Of a stretch of 64,000 bases of DNA, positions 17,345-27,592 are shown piece after piece. Positions within the stretch are counted from its first letter, which is position 1. Every line of letters starts with the position of its first letter. The notes below the pieces were generated by a model. It was not told the DNA's origin, did no database searches, and saw only the letters and a program-made list of their open reading frames with translations. Position numbers and translations under genes: made by a program. The stretch covers positions 124,001 to 188,000 of the forward strand of contig NZ_JAGSHT010000010.1 of the NCBI RefSeq assembly GCF_019947135.1. Direction: 5' to 3'. Source of the stretch: Occultella gossypii (GTDB taxonomy: Bacteria; Actinomycetota; Actinomycetes; Actinomycetales; Beutenbergiaceae).

Positions 17345-18382
17345 ATGTCCTCCGTCGCGCCCAGCCCGTACGCGTCGCCGCCGGCCGGCGGGCCGGGGCC
17401 GGCCGGCGCCGGCAGCGTTCCAGGTGCGTCGGCCGACCCGTACGCGGCGCCGCAGCAGCGCGGCAACCACCCGCCCCGGCAACCGGTGCCGCCGCGGCGC
17501 GGCCCCGCCCCCAACCCGAGCGCCCCGGTACCGCAGCCGTCCTCGTCGAACCCGGCTACGCCGTCGGGCAATCCGGCCGACCTGATCGTCACCGGCGAGG
17601 CGGTCGCGCTCGAACTGCGCCCGGCCGGGCTGATGTCCCGGATCGGCTCGGGAGTCGTCGACCTGGCCGTCTACGGCATCATCGGCGTCGCCATCATCCT
17701 GCTCTGCCTGCGGTTCATCGTGAACGACTCCCAGGCCGGCGTCCTGATCGTGTCCACGATGGCCGTGATGATGGTCATCGTGCCCACCGCGGTGGAGACG
17801 ATCACCCGCGGTCTGTCCGCCGGCAAGGTTGCCATGGGCCTGCGCGTGGTGCGCGACGACGGCGGCCCGGTGCGGTTCCGGCAGGCGTTCGTCCGGGCCC
17901 TGACCGCGGTCGGCGAGATCTGGTTCTGCCTCGGCAGCATCGCGGTGCTGACCGCGATCTTCAACAACCGCAGCAAACGGCTCGGCGACTTCCTCGCCGG
18001 GACCTATGCCGTGCGGGAGCGGGGCACGGAGCTCGCCGTCGCGCCGCTGCTGATGCCGCCGGACCTGGGTGCCTGGGCCGAGCGCGCGGACATCCGTCGC
18101 CTCCCGGACAACCTGGCCCTGCACGCGCGGGTGTTCCTGTCCCGGACCGGCACCCTGGCGCCGTACACGCGGCTGCAGCTGGGCCGGGCGCTGGCCGCCG
18201 CGATCGAGCCGTATGTCTCGCCGCCGCCGCCGTGGGGCACGAACCCGGAGCGGTTCGTCGCCGCCGTGCTGGTGGAGCGCCGAGACCGCGAGTACGCCGC
18301 CGGCCTCGAGGGTCAGGCCCGCCGGCTGGACGAGAGCGAGCACATCCGGCGGTTGCCGTACGGGGTCACCGACTACGCCTGA
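17345..18382 (+). CDS. RDD-family membrane protein
   Basis: 345 residues. The N-terminal 75 are rich in Pro, Gly and Ala and probably disordered; the RDD domain covers about 80-225 with the Arg-Asp pattern and three hydrophobic segments (LMSRIGSGVVDLAVYGIIGV, then two more), and ends RLGDFLAGTYAVRE. A cytoplasmic region of about 115 residues follows, containing WAERADIRRLPDNLALHAR. The function of RDD proteins is largely unknown; some affect ion transport or envelope homeostasis. Divergent from the SpoIIM gene and probably leaderless. Confidence 0.9.
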   Translation: MSSVAPSPYASPPAGGPGPAGAGSVPGASADPYAAPQQRGNHPPRQPVPPRRGPAPNPSAPVPQPSSSNPATPSGNPADLIVTGEAVALELRPAGLMSRIGSGVVDLAVYGIIGVAIILLCLRFIVNDSQAGVLIVSTMAVMMVIVPTAVETITRGLSAGKVAMGLRVVRDDGGPVRFRQAFVRALTAVGEIWFCLGSIAVLTAIFNNRSKRLGDFLAGTYAVRERGTELAVAPLLMPPDLGAWAERADIRRLPDNLALHARVFLSRTGTLAPYTRLQLGRALAAAIEPYVSPPPPWGTNPERFVAAVLVERRDREYAAGLEGQARRLDESEHIRRLPYGVTDYA

Positions 18383-18488
18383 CCGCCTCGGAGGTGTAGC
18401 GCAGGGCGAGCCCGCCTGCGTCGACCTAGTACCCGCTGCGCCGACCTCGCTCCCGCAGGGCGTGCGAAGTCACCGCCGCAGGTGCGAG

Positions 18489-19781
18489 TCACGCTGCCGA
18501 CTGCTCAGTCCCCGCCGGCTCCTCCCGGGCCGCGTGCACCCGGCCCCGCCAGAGCAGCAGGATCGCGCCGAGGACCGCGGCCACCAGGGACGCGCCCAGG
18601 ACCGCGATCTTCGCATGCTCGTCCTCGGGGGCACCCACGCCGAAGGCCAGCTCGGCCACGAGCAGGGACACGGTGAACCCGATGCCGGCGAGCACACCCA
18701 CGCCGATCACGTCCGCCCAGCCGAGCCCGGGCGCCAGATTCACGTGCCGGAGCCGGGAGATCAGCCACGTGGCCACGGTGATCCCGATCGGTTTGCCGAT
18801 CACGAGACCGAGCGCGACACCCTGCGCCACCGGGTCCCGCAAAGCCTCGCCGAGCGACGTCGGATCGACGGCCACACCGGCGGTGAAGAGCGCGAAGACC
18901 GGCACGGCGAACCCCGCCGAGACCGGGCGCCAGCGGTACTCGAAGACCTCCGCCATCGACGCACCGTCGCGAAGGTTCGCCGGTCGACGTGCCGCAGCCC
19001 TGCCCTTCAGCGGCAGGGCCGGCACCACCATGCCGAGTGCCACGCCGGCGATCGTGGCGTGGATCCCGGAGGAGTGCATGAAGAACCAGGTCGCCACGCC
19101 CAGCGGGATGAGCAGGTACCAGGACGTGATCCCACGGCGCAGCAGCAGGGCGAAGACCAGCACGCAGGCGGCCGCGGCAACGAGCCAGGCCAGGGTGAGC
19201 CCGTCGGTGTAGGCGACGGCGATGATCACGATCGCGAGGAGGTCATCGACCACGGCGAGCGTGAGCAGGAAGGCGCGCAACGCCGTCGGCAGCCTGCGGC
19301 CGACGATCGAGAGGATGGCGACGGCGAACGCGATGTCGGTCGCGGTCGGGATCGCCCAGCCGTGGGGTGCGCCGCCGTCCGCGCTCAGGTTGATGGCCAG
19401 GTAGATCAGGGCGGGTGCGGCCATGCCGCCGACGGCGGCCGCGACCGGCACGATCGCGGTGGACGGCCGCCGTAGCTCCCCGGTGACGATCTCGCGTTTG
19501 AGCTCGACGCCGACGACGAAGAAGAAGATGGCGAGCAGGCCGTCAGCGGCCCACTGGCCGACGGTCAGGTCCAGGTGCCAGGCCTCGATGCCGAACCGGA
19601 AGTCGCGGATCGCCACGTAGCTCTCGCTCCACGGCGAGTTCGCCCAGATCAGCGCGACCGCGGCGCCGACGATCAGTAGGATCCCGCCGATCGCCTCCCC
19701 GCGGAGGGTGTCGAGGTAGTTGCGCAGCCCACCCTCGGTCAGCCCGCTGAACAACGGCTCGGCTGGTTCCTTGTGGCTCAC
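18489..19781 (-). CDS. nhaA: Na+/H+ antiporter NhaA
   Basis: 430 residues from the GTG at 19781, which has AGGAG 7 bases upstream; an ATG at 19787 sits almost on the same Shine-Dalgarno and is less likely. About 11-12 membrane segments. The family phrases are present: FFFVVGVELKREIVTGELR, ATDIAFAVAIL with the first conserved Asp, LTLAVVDDLLAI with the Asp-Asp pair of the ion site, and VIGKPIGI. It exchanges cytoplasmic Na+ for external protons. The C-terminal cytoplasmic tail carries a charged stretch. Not obviously in an operon. Confidence 0.95.
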   Translation of the reverse strand: MSHKEPAEPLFSGLTEGGLRNYLDTLRGEAIGGILLIVGAAVALIWANSPWSESYVAIRDFRFGIEAWHLDLTVGQWAADGLLAIFFFVVGVELKREIVTGELRRPSTAIVPVAAAVGGMAAPALIYLAINLSADGGAPHGWAIPTATDIAFAVAILSIVGRRLPTALRAFLLTLAVVDDLLAIVIIAVAYTDGLTLAWLVAAAACVLVFALLLRRGITSWYLLIPLGVATWFFMHSSGIHATIAGVALGMVVPALPLKGRAAARRPANLRDGASMAEVFEYRWRPVSAGFAVPVFALFTAGVAVDPTSLGEALRDPVAQGVALGLVIGKPIGITVATWLISRLRHVNLAPGLGWADVIGVGVLAGIGFTVSLLVAELAFGVGAPEDEHAKIAVLGASLVAAVLGAILLLWRGRVHAAREEPAGTEQSAA

Positions 19782-19842
19782 GGGCATGCTCCTGAGGGGT
19801 CGGTGATGTGGGTCGCCGACCAGACTTCCCGGCACACCGTGA

Positions 19843-19862
19843 CAGCCCGGATGCCCGGGCTG
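19843..19862 (-). terminator. Hairpin downstream of ahcY
   Basis: CAGCCCGG pairs perfectly with CCGGGCTG around a 4-base loop, 36 bases beyond the ahcY stop codon on the minus strand and upstream of nhaA. No U-run follows. Confidence 0.5.
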
Positions 19863-19898
19863 CCACACACCTTACCGAGGACGCGTGGTCCGCGAGAC

Positions 19899-21383
<1,485 letters not shown>

Positions 21384-21786
21384 GCTATCCGCCAGCCTCT
21401 CCGCGATGGGCCGGATTGTGGCAGCCGCTGCAGTCCACCTTTACGTCACACCCCTCCTCGCGACCGAGGTCTCGGGCCGAATTGCGCCGTCGCGGCGTAA
21501 CAAAGCAGTAACGATCACATTTGCGGCGTCTGCGCAGGTCAGGTGCATACTCGCGGCGCCTGCGGGGCCAGAACGAGGCCCCGATCGGCCCCTCTCCGTT
21601 GGTGTTCTCGTCCGAGCACGTCAGGATGGACAGCGACTCCGCGCTCGTCGAGTGCTCAGCCGCGCGCCCCAGCGCTTCCCCAGATGCGCCGTGACCCACT
21701 GTTGCTGTGCGCCCGCGCAGCGTCGAGTCCAAGAGCAATGACTACCGATCAGACTACGAAACCGCAGACCACATACGAAACGGCAG
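21384..21786. other. Intergenic control region between ahcY and the ProVWX operon
   Basis: 403 bases without a convincing gene, upstream of both divergent units. It contains a GTAAC direct repeat (21497-21512), a possible TTGCGG/CATACT promoter pair for the transporter around 21522-21551, and a 28-codon reading frame from the ATG at 21738 that overlaps the start of proV in another frame. The ahcY leader (minus strand) contains a GAGGAGGGG stretch inside a GC-rich hairpin, but the conserved SAH riboswitch core was not recognised. Confidence 0.5.
21497..21512 (+). promoter_or_regulatory. GTAAC-N6-GTAAC direct repeat, candidate OmpR-type regulator site
   Basis: Two exact GTAAC words with an 11-bp period (21497-21501 and 21508-21512). 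This geometry fits one face of the helix and the tandem binding of OmpR-family regulators; published MtrA and GlnR sites in actinobacteria are of the GTnAC-N6 type. Position: between ahcY and the betaine transporter. Binding is inferred. Confidence 0.45.
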
Positions 21787-23073
21787 GTGAGCGTGAGCGC
21801 ACTACGCGTGGAGAACATCTATAAGGTATTTGGCCGCCGCGGCCCCGAGGCCGTCCGACGACTCGATCAGGGGGCCAGCCGCGAGGACGTCGCCCCGCTG
21901 GGCACAGCCGCGGTGATCGACGCGTCCTTCGATGTGCAGCCCGGTGAGATCTTCGTGGTGATGGGCCTGTCCGGTTCCGGGAAGTCCACCCTCATCCGGA
22001 TGCTCAACGGCCTGCTGCGGCCCACGGCCGGGCACATCTACCTCGGCGAGGACGACCTCGCCACTGTGGGTCCCGCGGCGCTGCGGGACATCCGGCAGCA
22101 GCGGGTCTCCATGGTGTTCCAACATTTCGCGCTCCTGCCCCACCGGTCGGTGCTGGACAACGCTGCCTACCCGCTGCAGGTGCAGGGCGTCGGACGTACC
22201 GAACGCCGCGCCAAGGCCGAGGAGTCGCTCCAGATGGTGGGCCTGGAAGGCTGGGGCGACAAGCTACCGTCCGAGCTCTCGGGTGGCATGCGCCAGCGCG
22301 TCGGCCTCGCCCGCGCGCTCACCGCGGATACCGACATCCTGCTCATGGACGAGGCGTTCTCGGCGCTCGACCCGCTGATCCGGCGAGACATGCAGGAACA
22401 GCTGATCGACCTACAACAGCGCCTCGGCAAGACAGTCATCTTCATCACTCACGACCTGAACGAGGCCATGCACCTCGGTGACCGGATCGCCGTGATGCGG
22501 GCCGGGCGGATCGTGCAGATCGGCAGCGCGGAGGAGATCCTGGCGGACCCTGCCGATGACTACGTCGCTCGGTTCATCGCCGACGTCGACCGGACCCGGG
22601 TGCTCCAGGCTTCCTCCCTGATGCGTCCGCCGACCGTGATGCTGCCGGTCTCCTCCGGCCCCCGCCGGGCCCTGCATGAACTCAGCGAGGCCCAGATGCC
22701 CGCGAGTTTCGTGGTGGACCGTGAGCGCCGGTTCCTCGGCCTGGTCCATGACTCCGACGTGCTCGAGGCCCAGCGGACCGGCGCGAGCGACCTGAGCGGC
22801 ATCGTGAAGCCCGGCCCGTTGCCGGTCTCCACCGACGCCAACCTCTCCGAACTGTTCGCTCCGGCCGCCGAGTCGCAACTGCCGCTGCCGGTGGTCGACG
22901 AGCGCCATCGACTCGTCGGCGTCATCCCCCGGGTGAGCATCCTCAAGGCGATGGCCCCCAACGAGTCCGCCCCGGACGCGACCGACCCCACCGTGAACCT
23001 GCCATGGGAGGCCGAGCCCACCGATGTGGGCCCCGATGACGGCGCGACGCTGGTCTCTGGAGGCCCCCGATGA
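21787..23073 (+). CDS. proV: Glycine betaine/proline ABC transporter ATP-binding protein ProV
   Basis: 428 residues; GTG 21787 or GTG 21793 as start, neither with a well-placed Shine-Dalgarno. Domains: the OpuAA/ProV-type N-terminal extension (VFGRRGPEAVRRL), the ABC ATPase with Walker A GLSGSGKST, signature LSGGMRQRVGLARAL and Walker B DILLMDEAFSALDP, then two CBS domains from about residue 275 to 395, which sense ionic strength or adenine nucleotides in the OpuA family. It energises import of compatible solutes in response to osmotic stress. The stop codon overlaps the proW start. Confidence 0.94.
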   Translation: MSVSALRVENIYKVFGRRGPEAVRRLDQGASREDVAPLGTAAVIDASFDVQPGEIFVVMGLSGSGKSTLIRMLNGLLRPTAGHIYLGEDDLATVGPAALRDIRQQRVSMVFQHFALLPHRSVLDNAAYPLQVQGVGRTERRAKAEESLQMVGLEGWGDKLPSELSGGMRQRVGLARALTADTDILLMDEAFSALDPLIRRDMQEQLIDLQQRLGKTVIFITHDLNEAMHLGDRIAVMRAGRIVQIGSAEEILADPADDYVARFIADVDRTRVLQASSLMRPPTVMLPVSSGPRRALHELSEAQMPASFVVDRERRFLGLVHDSDVLEAQRTGASDLSGIVKPGPLPVSTDANLSELFAPAAESQLPLPVVDERHRLVGVIPRVSILKAMAPNESAPDATDPTVNLPWEAEPTDVGPDDGATLVSGGPR

Positions 23074-23936
23074 ACGGCCCGCTCTTCACCCTGCCCCTGG
23101 GCGAATGGGTCGCCTCGTTCGTCCGGTGGATGACTTCGACCTTCAAACCCGTCTTCGACTTCATCAAGACCATCCTGGAGGGCATCTACGACCTGATCGC
23201 GGCCGTCCTCGGCGAACCGCCGTTCGTGGCGGTGGCGCTCGTGCTGGTGATCCTGGCGTTCCTGGTCAAGGGCTGGAAGCTCGCCCTGGGCACCGCCATC
23301 GGCTTCCTCGTGATCGAGGGGGTGGGTCAGTGGGGTAACGCCATGGACACCCTCGCCCTCGTGATCCTGGCCTCGTTCATCGCGCTGCTGATCGGCATTC
23401 CGCTGGGCATCTGGGCGGCCCGCAACGACAGTGTCTCCGCGGTGGTCCGCCCGGTCCTGGACTTCATGCAGACGATGCCCGCGTTCGTCTATCTGATCCC
23501 GACCGTCGTCATCTTCCTGACCGGCGCGGTGCCCGGCCTGGTGGCCACGATCGTGTTCGCGCTCGCACCGGGGGTCCGGTTCACGGAGCTCGGAATCCGG
23601 CAGGTGGACAAGGAGGTCGTGGAGGCCGGCCACGCGTTCGGTTCCCACCCCCGCCGCATCCTGCGCGAGATCCAGCTCCCGCTCGCCCTGCCGACCATCA
23701 TGGCCGGTGTCAACCAGGTGATCATGCTGTCTCTGTCCATGGTGGTCATCGCCGGCATGGTCGGCGCCGGCGGCCTCGGCCGGGATGTGGTCGCGGCCCT
23801 CTCCCGGGTGAACGTGGGCCTGGGGTTCGAGGCCGGCCTGGCCGTCGTGATCCTCGCGATGTACCTCGACCGGATCACCGCGGCACTCTCCGACCGCTCC
23901 CCCGTGGCGCGTGCCCTGCGCACGACCGTCGCCTGA
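23070..23936 (+). CDS. proW: Glycine betaine/proline ABC transporter permease ProW
   Basis: 288 residues beginning at the ATG that overlaps the proV stop. About five to six membrane segments, with the ProW-type loop EAGHAFGSHPRRILREIQLPLALPTIMAGVNQ (EAA region) and the phrase MQTMPAFVYLIPTVVIF. It forms the translocation channel of the osmoprotectant importer together with the adjacent ATPase and binding protein. N-terminal amphipathic segment before the first membrane helix as in OpuAB/ProW. Confidence 0.94.
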   Translation: MNGPLFTLPLGEWVASFVRWMTSTFKPVFDFIKTILEGIYDLIAAVLGEPPFVAVALVLVILAFLVKGWKLALGTAIGFLVIEGVGQWGNAMDTLALVILASFIALLIGIPLGIWAARNDSVSAVVRPVLDFMQTMPAFVYLIPTVVIFLTGAVPGLVATIVFALAPGVRFTELGIRQVDKEVVEAGHAFGSHPRRILREIQLPLALPTIMAGVNQVIMLSLSMVVIAGMVGAGGLGRDVVAALSRVNVGLGFEAGLAVVILAMYLDRITAALSDRSPVARALRTTVA

Positions 23937-24007
23937 GTCTTCCTGTCATCAACCATGTGGGCACCGCCCACCGACCCGTGGGGCGCTTGCCCCACCGAAA
24001 GGAATAC

Positions 24008-24931
24008 ATGCGTTCCACACTGCGACGCACCACCACCGTCCTCGCCGGGATCACGGCGCTGAGCCTGGGCCTGGCGGCCTGCGGCGGCGGCGGTACCGAT
24101 GCCGGCGGCGACTCCGACGACGGCGCCGGCACGGGCGACGATCTCGACACCGTCACCATCGGCATCCCGGCCGGCTGGGACGAGGGGGTCGCCGTCTCCT
24201 ACCTCTGGAAGGCGGTCCTGGAGAACAACGGCTACACCGTGGAGGTGGAGGACGCCGACATCGGCGTGGTGTTCACATCCGTGGCTGGCGGCGGTTACGA
24301 CCTGATGTTCGACGCCTGGCTGCCCGTCACGCACGAGGACCTCGTGGCCGAGTACGGCGAGCAGCTGGAGGACCTCGGCAGCTGGTACGAGGGCGCCGCG
24401 CTGACCATCGCGGTCAACGAGGACTCCCCCGCCCAGTCCATCGCGGACCTGGCCAGCATGTCCGACGAGTACGGCAACCGCCTCGTCGGGATCGACGCCG
24501 GCGCCGGTCTCACCCGCATCACCCAGGAAGAGGTGATTCCCACCTACGAACTGGAGGGCATGGAGTTCGTGATCTCCTCCACCGCGGCGATGCTCGCCGA
24601 GCTGCAGGGGGCCACCGACTCCGGCGACAACATCGCGGTCACCCTGTGGCGTCCGCACTGGGCGTACGACGCCTACCCGATCCGCGACCTCGAGGACCCC
24701 GAGGCCACCCTTGGTGACTCCGAGGAGATCCACACGTTCGGGCGGCTCGGCTTCGGCGAGGACTTCCCGCAGTTCGCCGGCTGGCTGGAGAACTTCACGC
24801 TGACCGACGAGCAGCTCGCCTCGCTCGAGAACCTCATGCTGAACGAGAACGGCGGCACCGACAACGACGCATCCGCGCAGCAGTGGCTCGAGGACAACCC
24901 GGACTTCGTGGAGTCCGTGACCGGCGCCTGA
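24008..24931 (+). CDS. proX: Glycine betaine-binding lipoprotein ProX/OpuAC
   Basis: 307 residues from the ATG at 24008, with AAAGGA 4 bases upstream. The signal peptide ends in the lipobox LAAC followed by a Gly/Asp-rich linker, so the mature protein is anchored outside the membrane. OpuAC domain with the conserved start TVTIGIPAGWDEGVAVSYLW, the aromatic residues of the betaine cage (for example FDAWLPV, GSWYEG, WRPHWAYD) and the C-terminal dimer-like helices. Last gene of the operon; the GC-rich hairpin at 24961-25000 follows. Confidence 0.94.
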   Translation: MRSTLRRTTTVLAGITALSLGLAACGGGGTDAGGDSDDGAGTGDDLDTVTIGIPAGWDEGVAVSYLWKAVLENNGYTVEVEDADIGVVFTSVAGGGYDLMFDAWLPVTHEDLVAEYGEQLEDLGSWYEGAALTIAVNEDSPAQSIADLASMSDEYGNRLVGIDAGAGLTRITQEEVIPTYELEGMEFVISSTAAMLAELQGATDSGDNIAVTLWRPHWAYDAYPIRDLEDPEATLGDSEEIHTFGRLGFGEDFPQFAGWLENFTLTDEQLASLENLMLNENGGTDNDASAQQWLEDNPDFVESVTGA

Positions 24932-24960
24932 TCCAGCGCCCGCAACACAGTAGCTGCGGC

Positions 24961-25000
24961 CCCGGAGCCCCGCCCCGATCGATAGGGACGGGGTTCCGGG
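24961..25000 (+). terminator. Terminator of the ProVWX operon
   Basis: A 16-base arm (24961-24976) pairs with 24985-25000 apart from one G-U pair and one mismatch, with an 8-base loop. GC-rich stem, no U-run, 29 bases after the proX stop. Confidence 0.65.
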
Positions 25001-25053
25001 CTGCCTGGCCCAAATACCCCCGCCACGCCACCGAGTAGGCAAGACTGGCACTC

Positions 25054-25944
25054 ATGCGTGGCATCATCCTCGCCGGCGGCTCCGGCACCCGGCTGCACCC
25101 CATCACGCTCGGAACCAGCAAGCAGCTCGTGCCGGTCTACGACAAACCGATGATCTACTACCCACTGTCCACGCTGATGCTGGCCGGGATCCGCGACGTA
25201 CTGGTGATCACCACCCCACACGACGCCGAGCAGTTCCACCGCCTCCTCGGCGACGGCTCGCAGTTCGGGATCTCGATCTCCTACACGGTTCAGGAGGTCC
25301 CGAACGGTCTCGCCCAGGCTTTCGTTCTCGGCGCGGACTTCGTCGGCACCGAGTCGGTCGCGCTCGTCCTCGGCGACAACATCTTCTACGGGCCCGGGCT
25401 CGGTACCCGGTTGAGCCGGTTCACCGATGTCGACGGCGGCGCGATCTTCGCGTACCGCGTCTCGGATCCGACGGCGTACGGCGTCGTCGAGTTCGACGCC
25501 GACGGTCGGGCGCTCTCCCTTGAGGAGAAGCCCGCGCGGCCGCGGTCGAACTACGCGGTGCCGGGCCTGTACTTCTACGACAACGACGTCCTCGAGATCG
25601 CCGCCAATCTGACGCCGTCGGCCCGCGGGGAGTACGAGATCACCGACGTGAACCGGACGTACCTCGATCAGCATCGCCTCCAGGTGGAGGTCCTCCCGCG
25701 TGGCACCGCCTGGTTGGACACCGGCACGTTCGCGTCCCTGCTCGAGGCGTCCGACTTCGTGCGCACGATCGAGAACCGGCAGGGCCTGAAGATCGGCGCC
25801 CCGGAGGAGATCGCGTGGCGCCGCGGGTTCCTCACCGACGACGAGCTGCGGGAGCGCGCCGAGGCGCTGCGGAAGTCCGGTTACGGCGACTATCTGCTCG
25901 GTCTGCTCGAAGTCCCAAGGGACGAGCGTCACGTGGAGGGTTGA
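25054..25944 (+). CDS. rmlA: Glucose-1-phosphate thymidylyltransferase
   Basis: 296 residues. Catalyses dTTP + glucose-1-phosphate to dTDP-glucose, the first step of dTDP-L-rhamnose synthesis. The signature nucleotidyl-transferase start [36 protein letters not shown] and [10 protein letters not shown] are all present, as is [20 protein letters not shown]. Followed by rmlC 120 bases later in the same direction; rmlB is 14 kb away. No strong Shine-Dalgarno is visible before the ATG at 25054. Confidence 0.96.
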   Translation: MRGIILAGGSGTRLHPITLGTSKQLVPVYDKPMIYYPLSTLMLAGIRDVLVITTPHDAEQFHRLLGDGSQFGISISYTVQEVPNGLAQAFVLGADFVGTESVALVLGDNIFYGPGLGTRLSRFTDVDGGAIFAYRVSDPTAYGVVEFDADGRALSLEEKPARPRSNYAVPGLYFYDNDVLEIAANLTPSARGEYEITDVNRTYLDQHRLQVEVLPRGTAWLDTGTFASLLEASDFVRTIENRQGLKIGAPEEIAWRRGFLTDDELRERAEALRKSGYGDYLLGLLEVPRDERHVEG

Positions 25945-26064
25945 TCCTCAGATCCGCGGCCCACCGCCCCAAGCCCTCGCATCTCGTCGTCTCAGGGGCG
26001 CGGCACGTCATCGAGGGCACCGATAGCATCGGCATGCCACCCTCGATCGAGTTGGAGACCAACG

Positions 26065-26682
26065 GTGTCGTTTCGCGAGTTGTCCGTACCGGGCGCGTGG
26101 GAGATCACGCCGAAGCTGTTGGGTGACCCGCGCGGTGTCTTCCTCGAGTGGTTCAAGGACGAGCAGTTCGTCGAGGCTGTCGGGCACTCCCTCGACCTCG
26201 AGCAGGCGAACTGCTCCGTTTCCGCTGCCGGTGTGCTGCGCGGGATCCACTTCGCGGATGTACCGCCGTCACAAGCCAAGTACGTCACCTGTGCGCGCGG
26301 CGCCGTCCTCGACGTCGTCGTCGACATCCGGGTCGGCTCGCCGACCTTCGGACAGTGGGACTCGGTCCTCCTCGACGACGTGGACCGGCGCGCCATCTAC
26401 CTGAGCGAGGGTCTCGGCCACGCGTTCATGTCCCTCGAGGACGACTCCACCGTGCTCTACCTCTGCTCCGCCGGCTACGCGCCCGGACGCGAACACGGCA
26501 TCGACCCGCTCGACGCGGCAATCGGGATCGAGTGGCCCACGACCACCCGTGGCGGTGCAGCGCTGACGCCGCTGCTGTCCGACAAGGACGCCGCCGCTCC
26601 GACGTTGGCGCAGGCGCAGGAGCAGGGCCTCCTGCCTGACCACGCCGCCGTCCAGGAGTTCGTTGCCTCCCTGAAGGCCTGA
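26065..26682 (+). CDS. rmlC: dTDP-4-dehydrorhamnose 3,5-epimerase
   Basis: 205 residues from the GTG at 26065, with GGAG 7 bases upstream. Cupin-fold epimerase that inverts C3 and C5 of the 4-keto sugar. Seen: VFLEWFKDEQF, the catalytic His in LRGIHFADVPPSQAKYVTCARG, VVVDIRVGSPTFGQW, GLGHAFMSLEDDS and the Tyr region YLCSAGYAPGREHGIDPLD. A TAGCAT -10-like hexamer at 26024-26029 may give it its own promoter. No rmlD reductase gene is found in the window. Confidence 0.95.
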   Translation: MSFRELSVPGAWEITPKLLGDPRGVFLEWFKDEQFVEAVGHSLDLEQANCSVSAAGVLRGIHFADVPPSQAKYVTCARGAVLDVVVDIRVGSPTFGQWDSVLLDDVDRRAIYLSEGLGHAFMSLEDDSTVLYLCSAGYAPGREHGIDPLDAAIGIEWPTTTRGGAALTPLLSDKDAAAPTLAQAQEQGLLPDHAAVQEFVASLKA

Positions 26683-26683
26683 C

Positions 26684-27592
26684 GTGACCACACCGCGGGT
26701 CGTGGCGGTCGTCGTCACCTACGAGCCCGACGACGAGCCGCTGTGGGCCCTGCTCGAGCGACTCGGTGAGCAGTGCACCGCCGTCGTGGTGGTGGACAAC
26801 GGTTCGGCGGCCCGGCCGGTCGACGCCTGTGAGCGCGCCGGCGCCGAGCTGATCGCGCTCCCCACGAACGAGGGCATCGCGGCCGCTCAGAACCGTGGGA
26901 TCGCACGCTCGGTCGACCTCGCCGCGGACTTCGTCCTGCTCTCCGACCAGGACTCGCTTCCGGCCGACGATATGGTCGCCCGACTGCTCGAGGGGTACGC
27001 GACCGCATCCGCCTCCGACGCACCGGTCGCCGGGGTCGGACCCGCCTCGGCCGACAGTCGTGCCGCATCCGGTGAGATGGTCTATGTCGCGCGGAGGTGG
27101 GGCCCACGGCGAGCGGGGCCGCAGGACACGCGCACGGACGGGCTCGTAGAGGTCGCGTTCCTGATCGCATCGGGATGCCTCATCCCGGCGGACGTCCTCG
27201 AACGGGTCGGGACCATGAACGGCGGCTGGTTCATCGACCACATCGATCTCGAATGGGGCCTGCGGGCGCGCAGGGCCGGCTACCGGCTGTTCGCGGCGCC
27301 GGCGGCGCACCTGAGCCATCAGCTCGGCGAGCGGGTGACGAAGGTTCCGGGCCGCTCCCAGCTCGTCCACGTCCAGTCGGTCCCGCGTACCTACTACATG
27401 ACCAGGAACACGGTCCTGCTCGTGCGATCCGGACTGCTCCGCCCGGCGTGGCGGCTCGGGTACCTGGTCTGGCTCGCGAAGTACCTCGCGTTCAACTCCG
27501 TGTTCGTCGCGCCACGATGGGAACGGATCCGCCTGATGTCGCACGGGGTGGCCGACGGCATCCGAGGCGTCACCGGCCCGTTGCACCGCTGA
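26684..27592 (+). CDS. Family 2 glycosyltransferase, rhamnosyltransferase-like
   Basis: 302 residues from a GTG immediately after the rmlC stop, so coupled. GT-A fold: VVAVVVTYEPDDEPL at the start, VVVVDNGSA, LPTNEGIAAAQNRGI, acidic motif LLSDQDSLPADD and FIDHIDLEWGLRARRAGYRL. The last 90 residues contain YYMTRNTVLLVRSGLLRPAW, as in RfbF-type rhamnosyltransferases. Position next to rmlA and rmlC makes dTDP-rhamnose the likely donor. The last 23 bases overlap the end of the converging gene. Confidence 0.88.
   Translation: MTTPRVVAVVVTYEPDDEPLWALLERLGEQCTAVVVVDNGSAARPVDACERAGAELIALPTNEGIAAAQNRGIARSVDLAADFVLLSDQDSLPADDMVARLLEGYATASASDAPVAGVGPASADSRAASGEMVYVARRWGPRRAGPQDTRTDGLVEVAFLIASGCLIPADVLERVGTMNGGWFIDHIDLEWGLRARRAGYRLFAAPAAHLSHQLGERVTKVPGRSQLVHVQSVPRTYYMTRNTVLLVRSGLLRPAWRLGYLVWLAKYLAFNSVFVAPRWERIRLMSHGVADGIRGVTGPLHR

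Noticed and set aside
21384-21500. SAH riboswitch or other SAM-class element in front of ahcY
   Set aside because: A GAGGAGGGG run and a hairpin are present, but the conserved core of known SAH elements could not be recognised; a covariance-model search (Rfam SAH, SAM-IV) would be needed to decide.
21500-21786. ydaO-type c-di-AMP riboswitch before the betaine transporter
   Set aside because: The expected GGGGAACC and GGGUGAAUC blocks and the CCGACAG element were not found.
24932-25053. Short reading frames between proX and rmlA
   Set aside because: No plausible start or coding pattern; the stretch is mainly the terminator stem.
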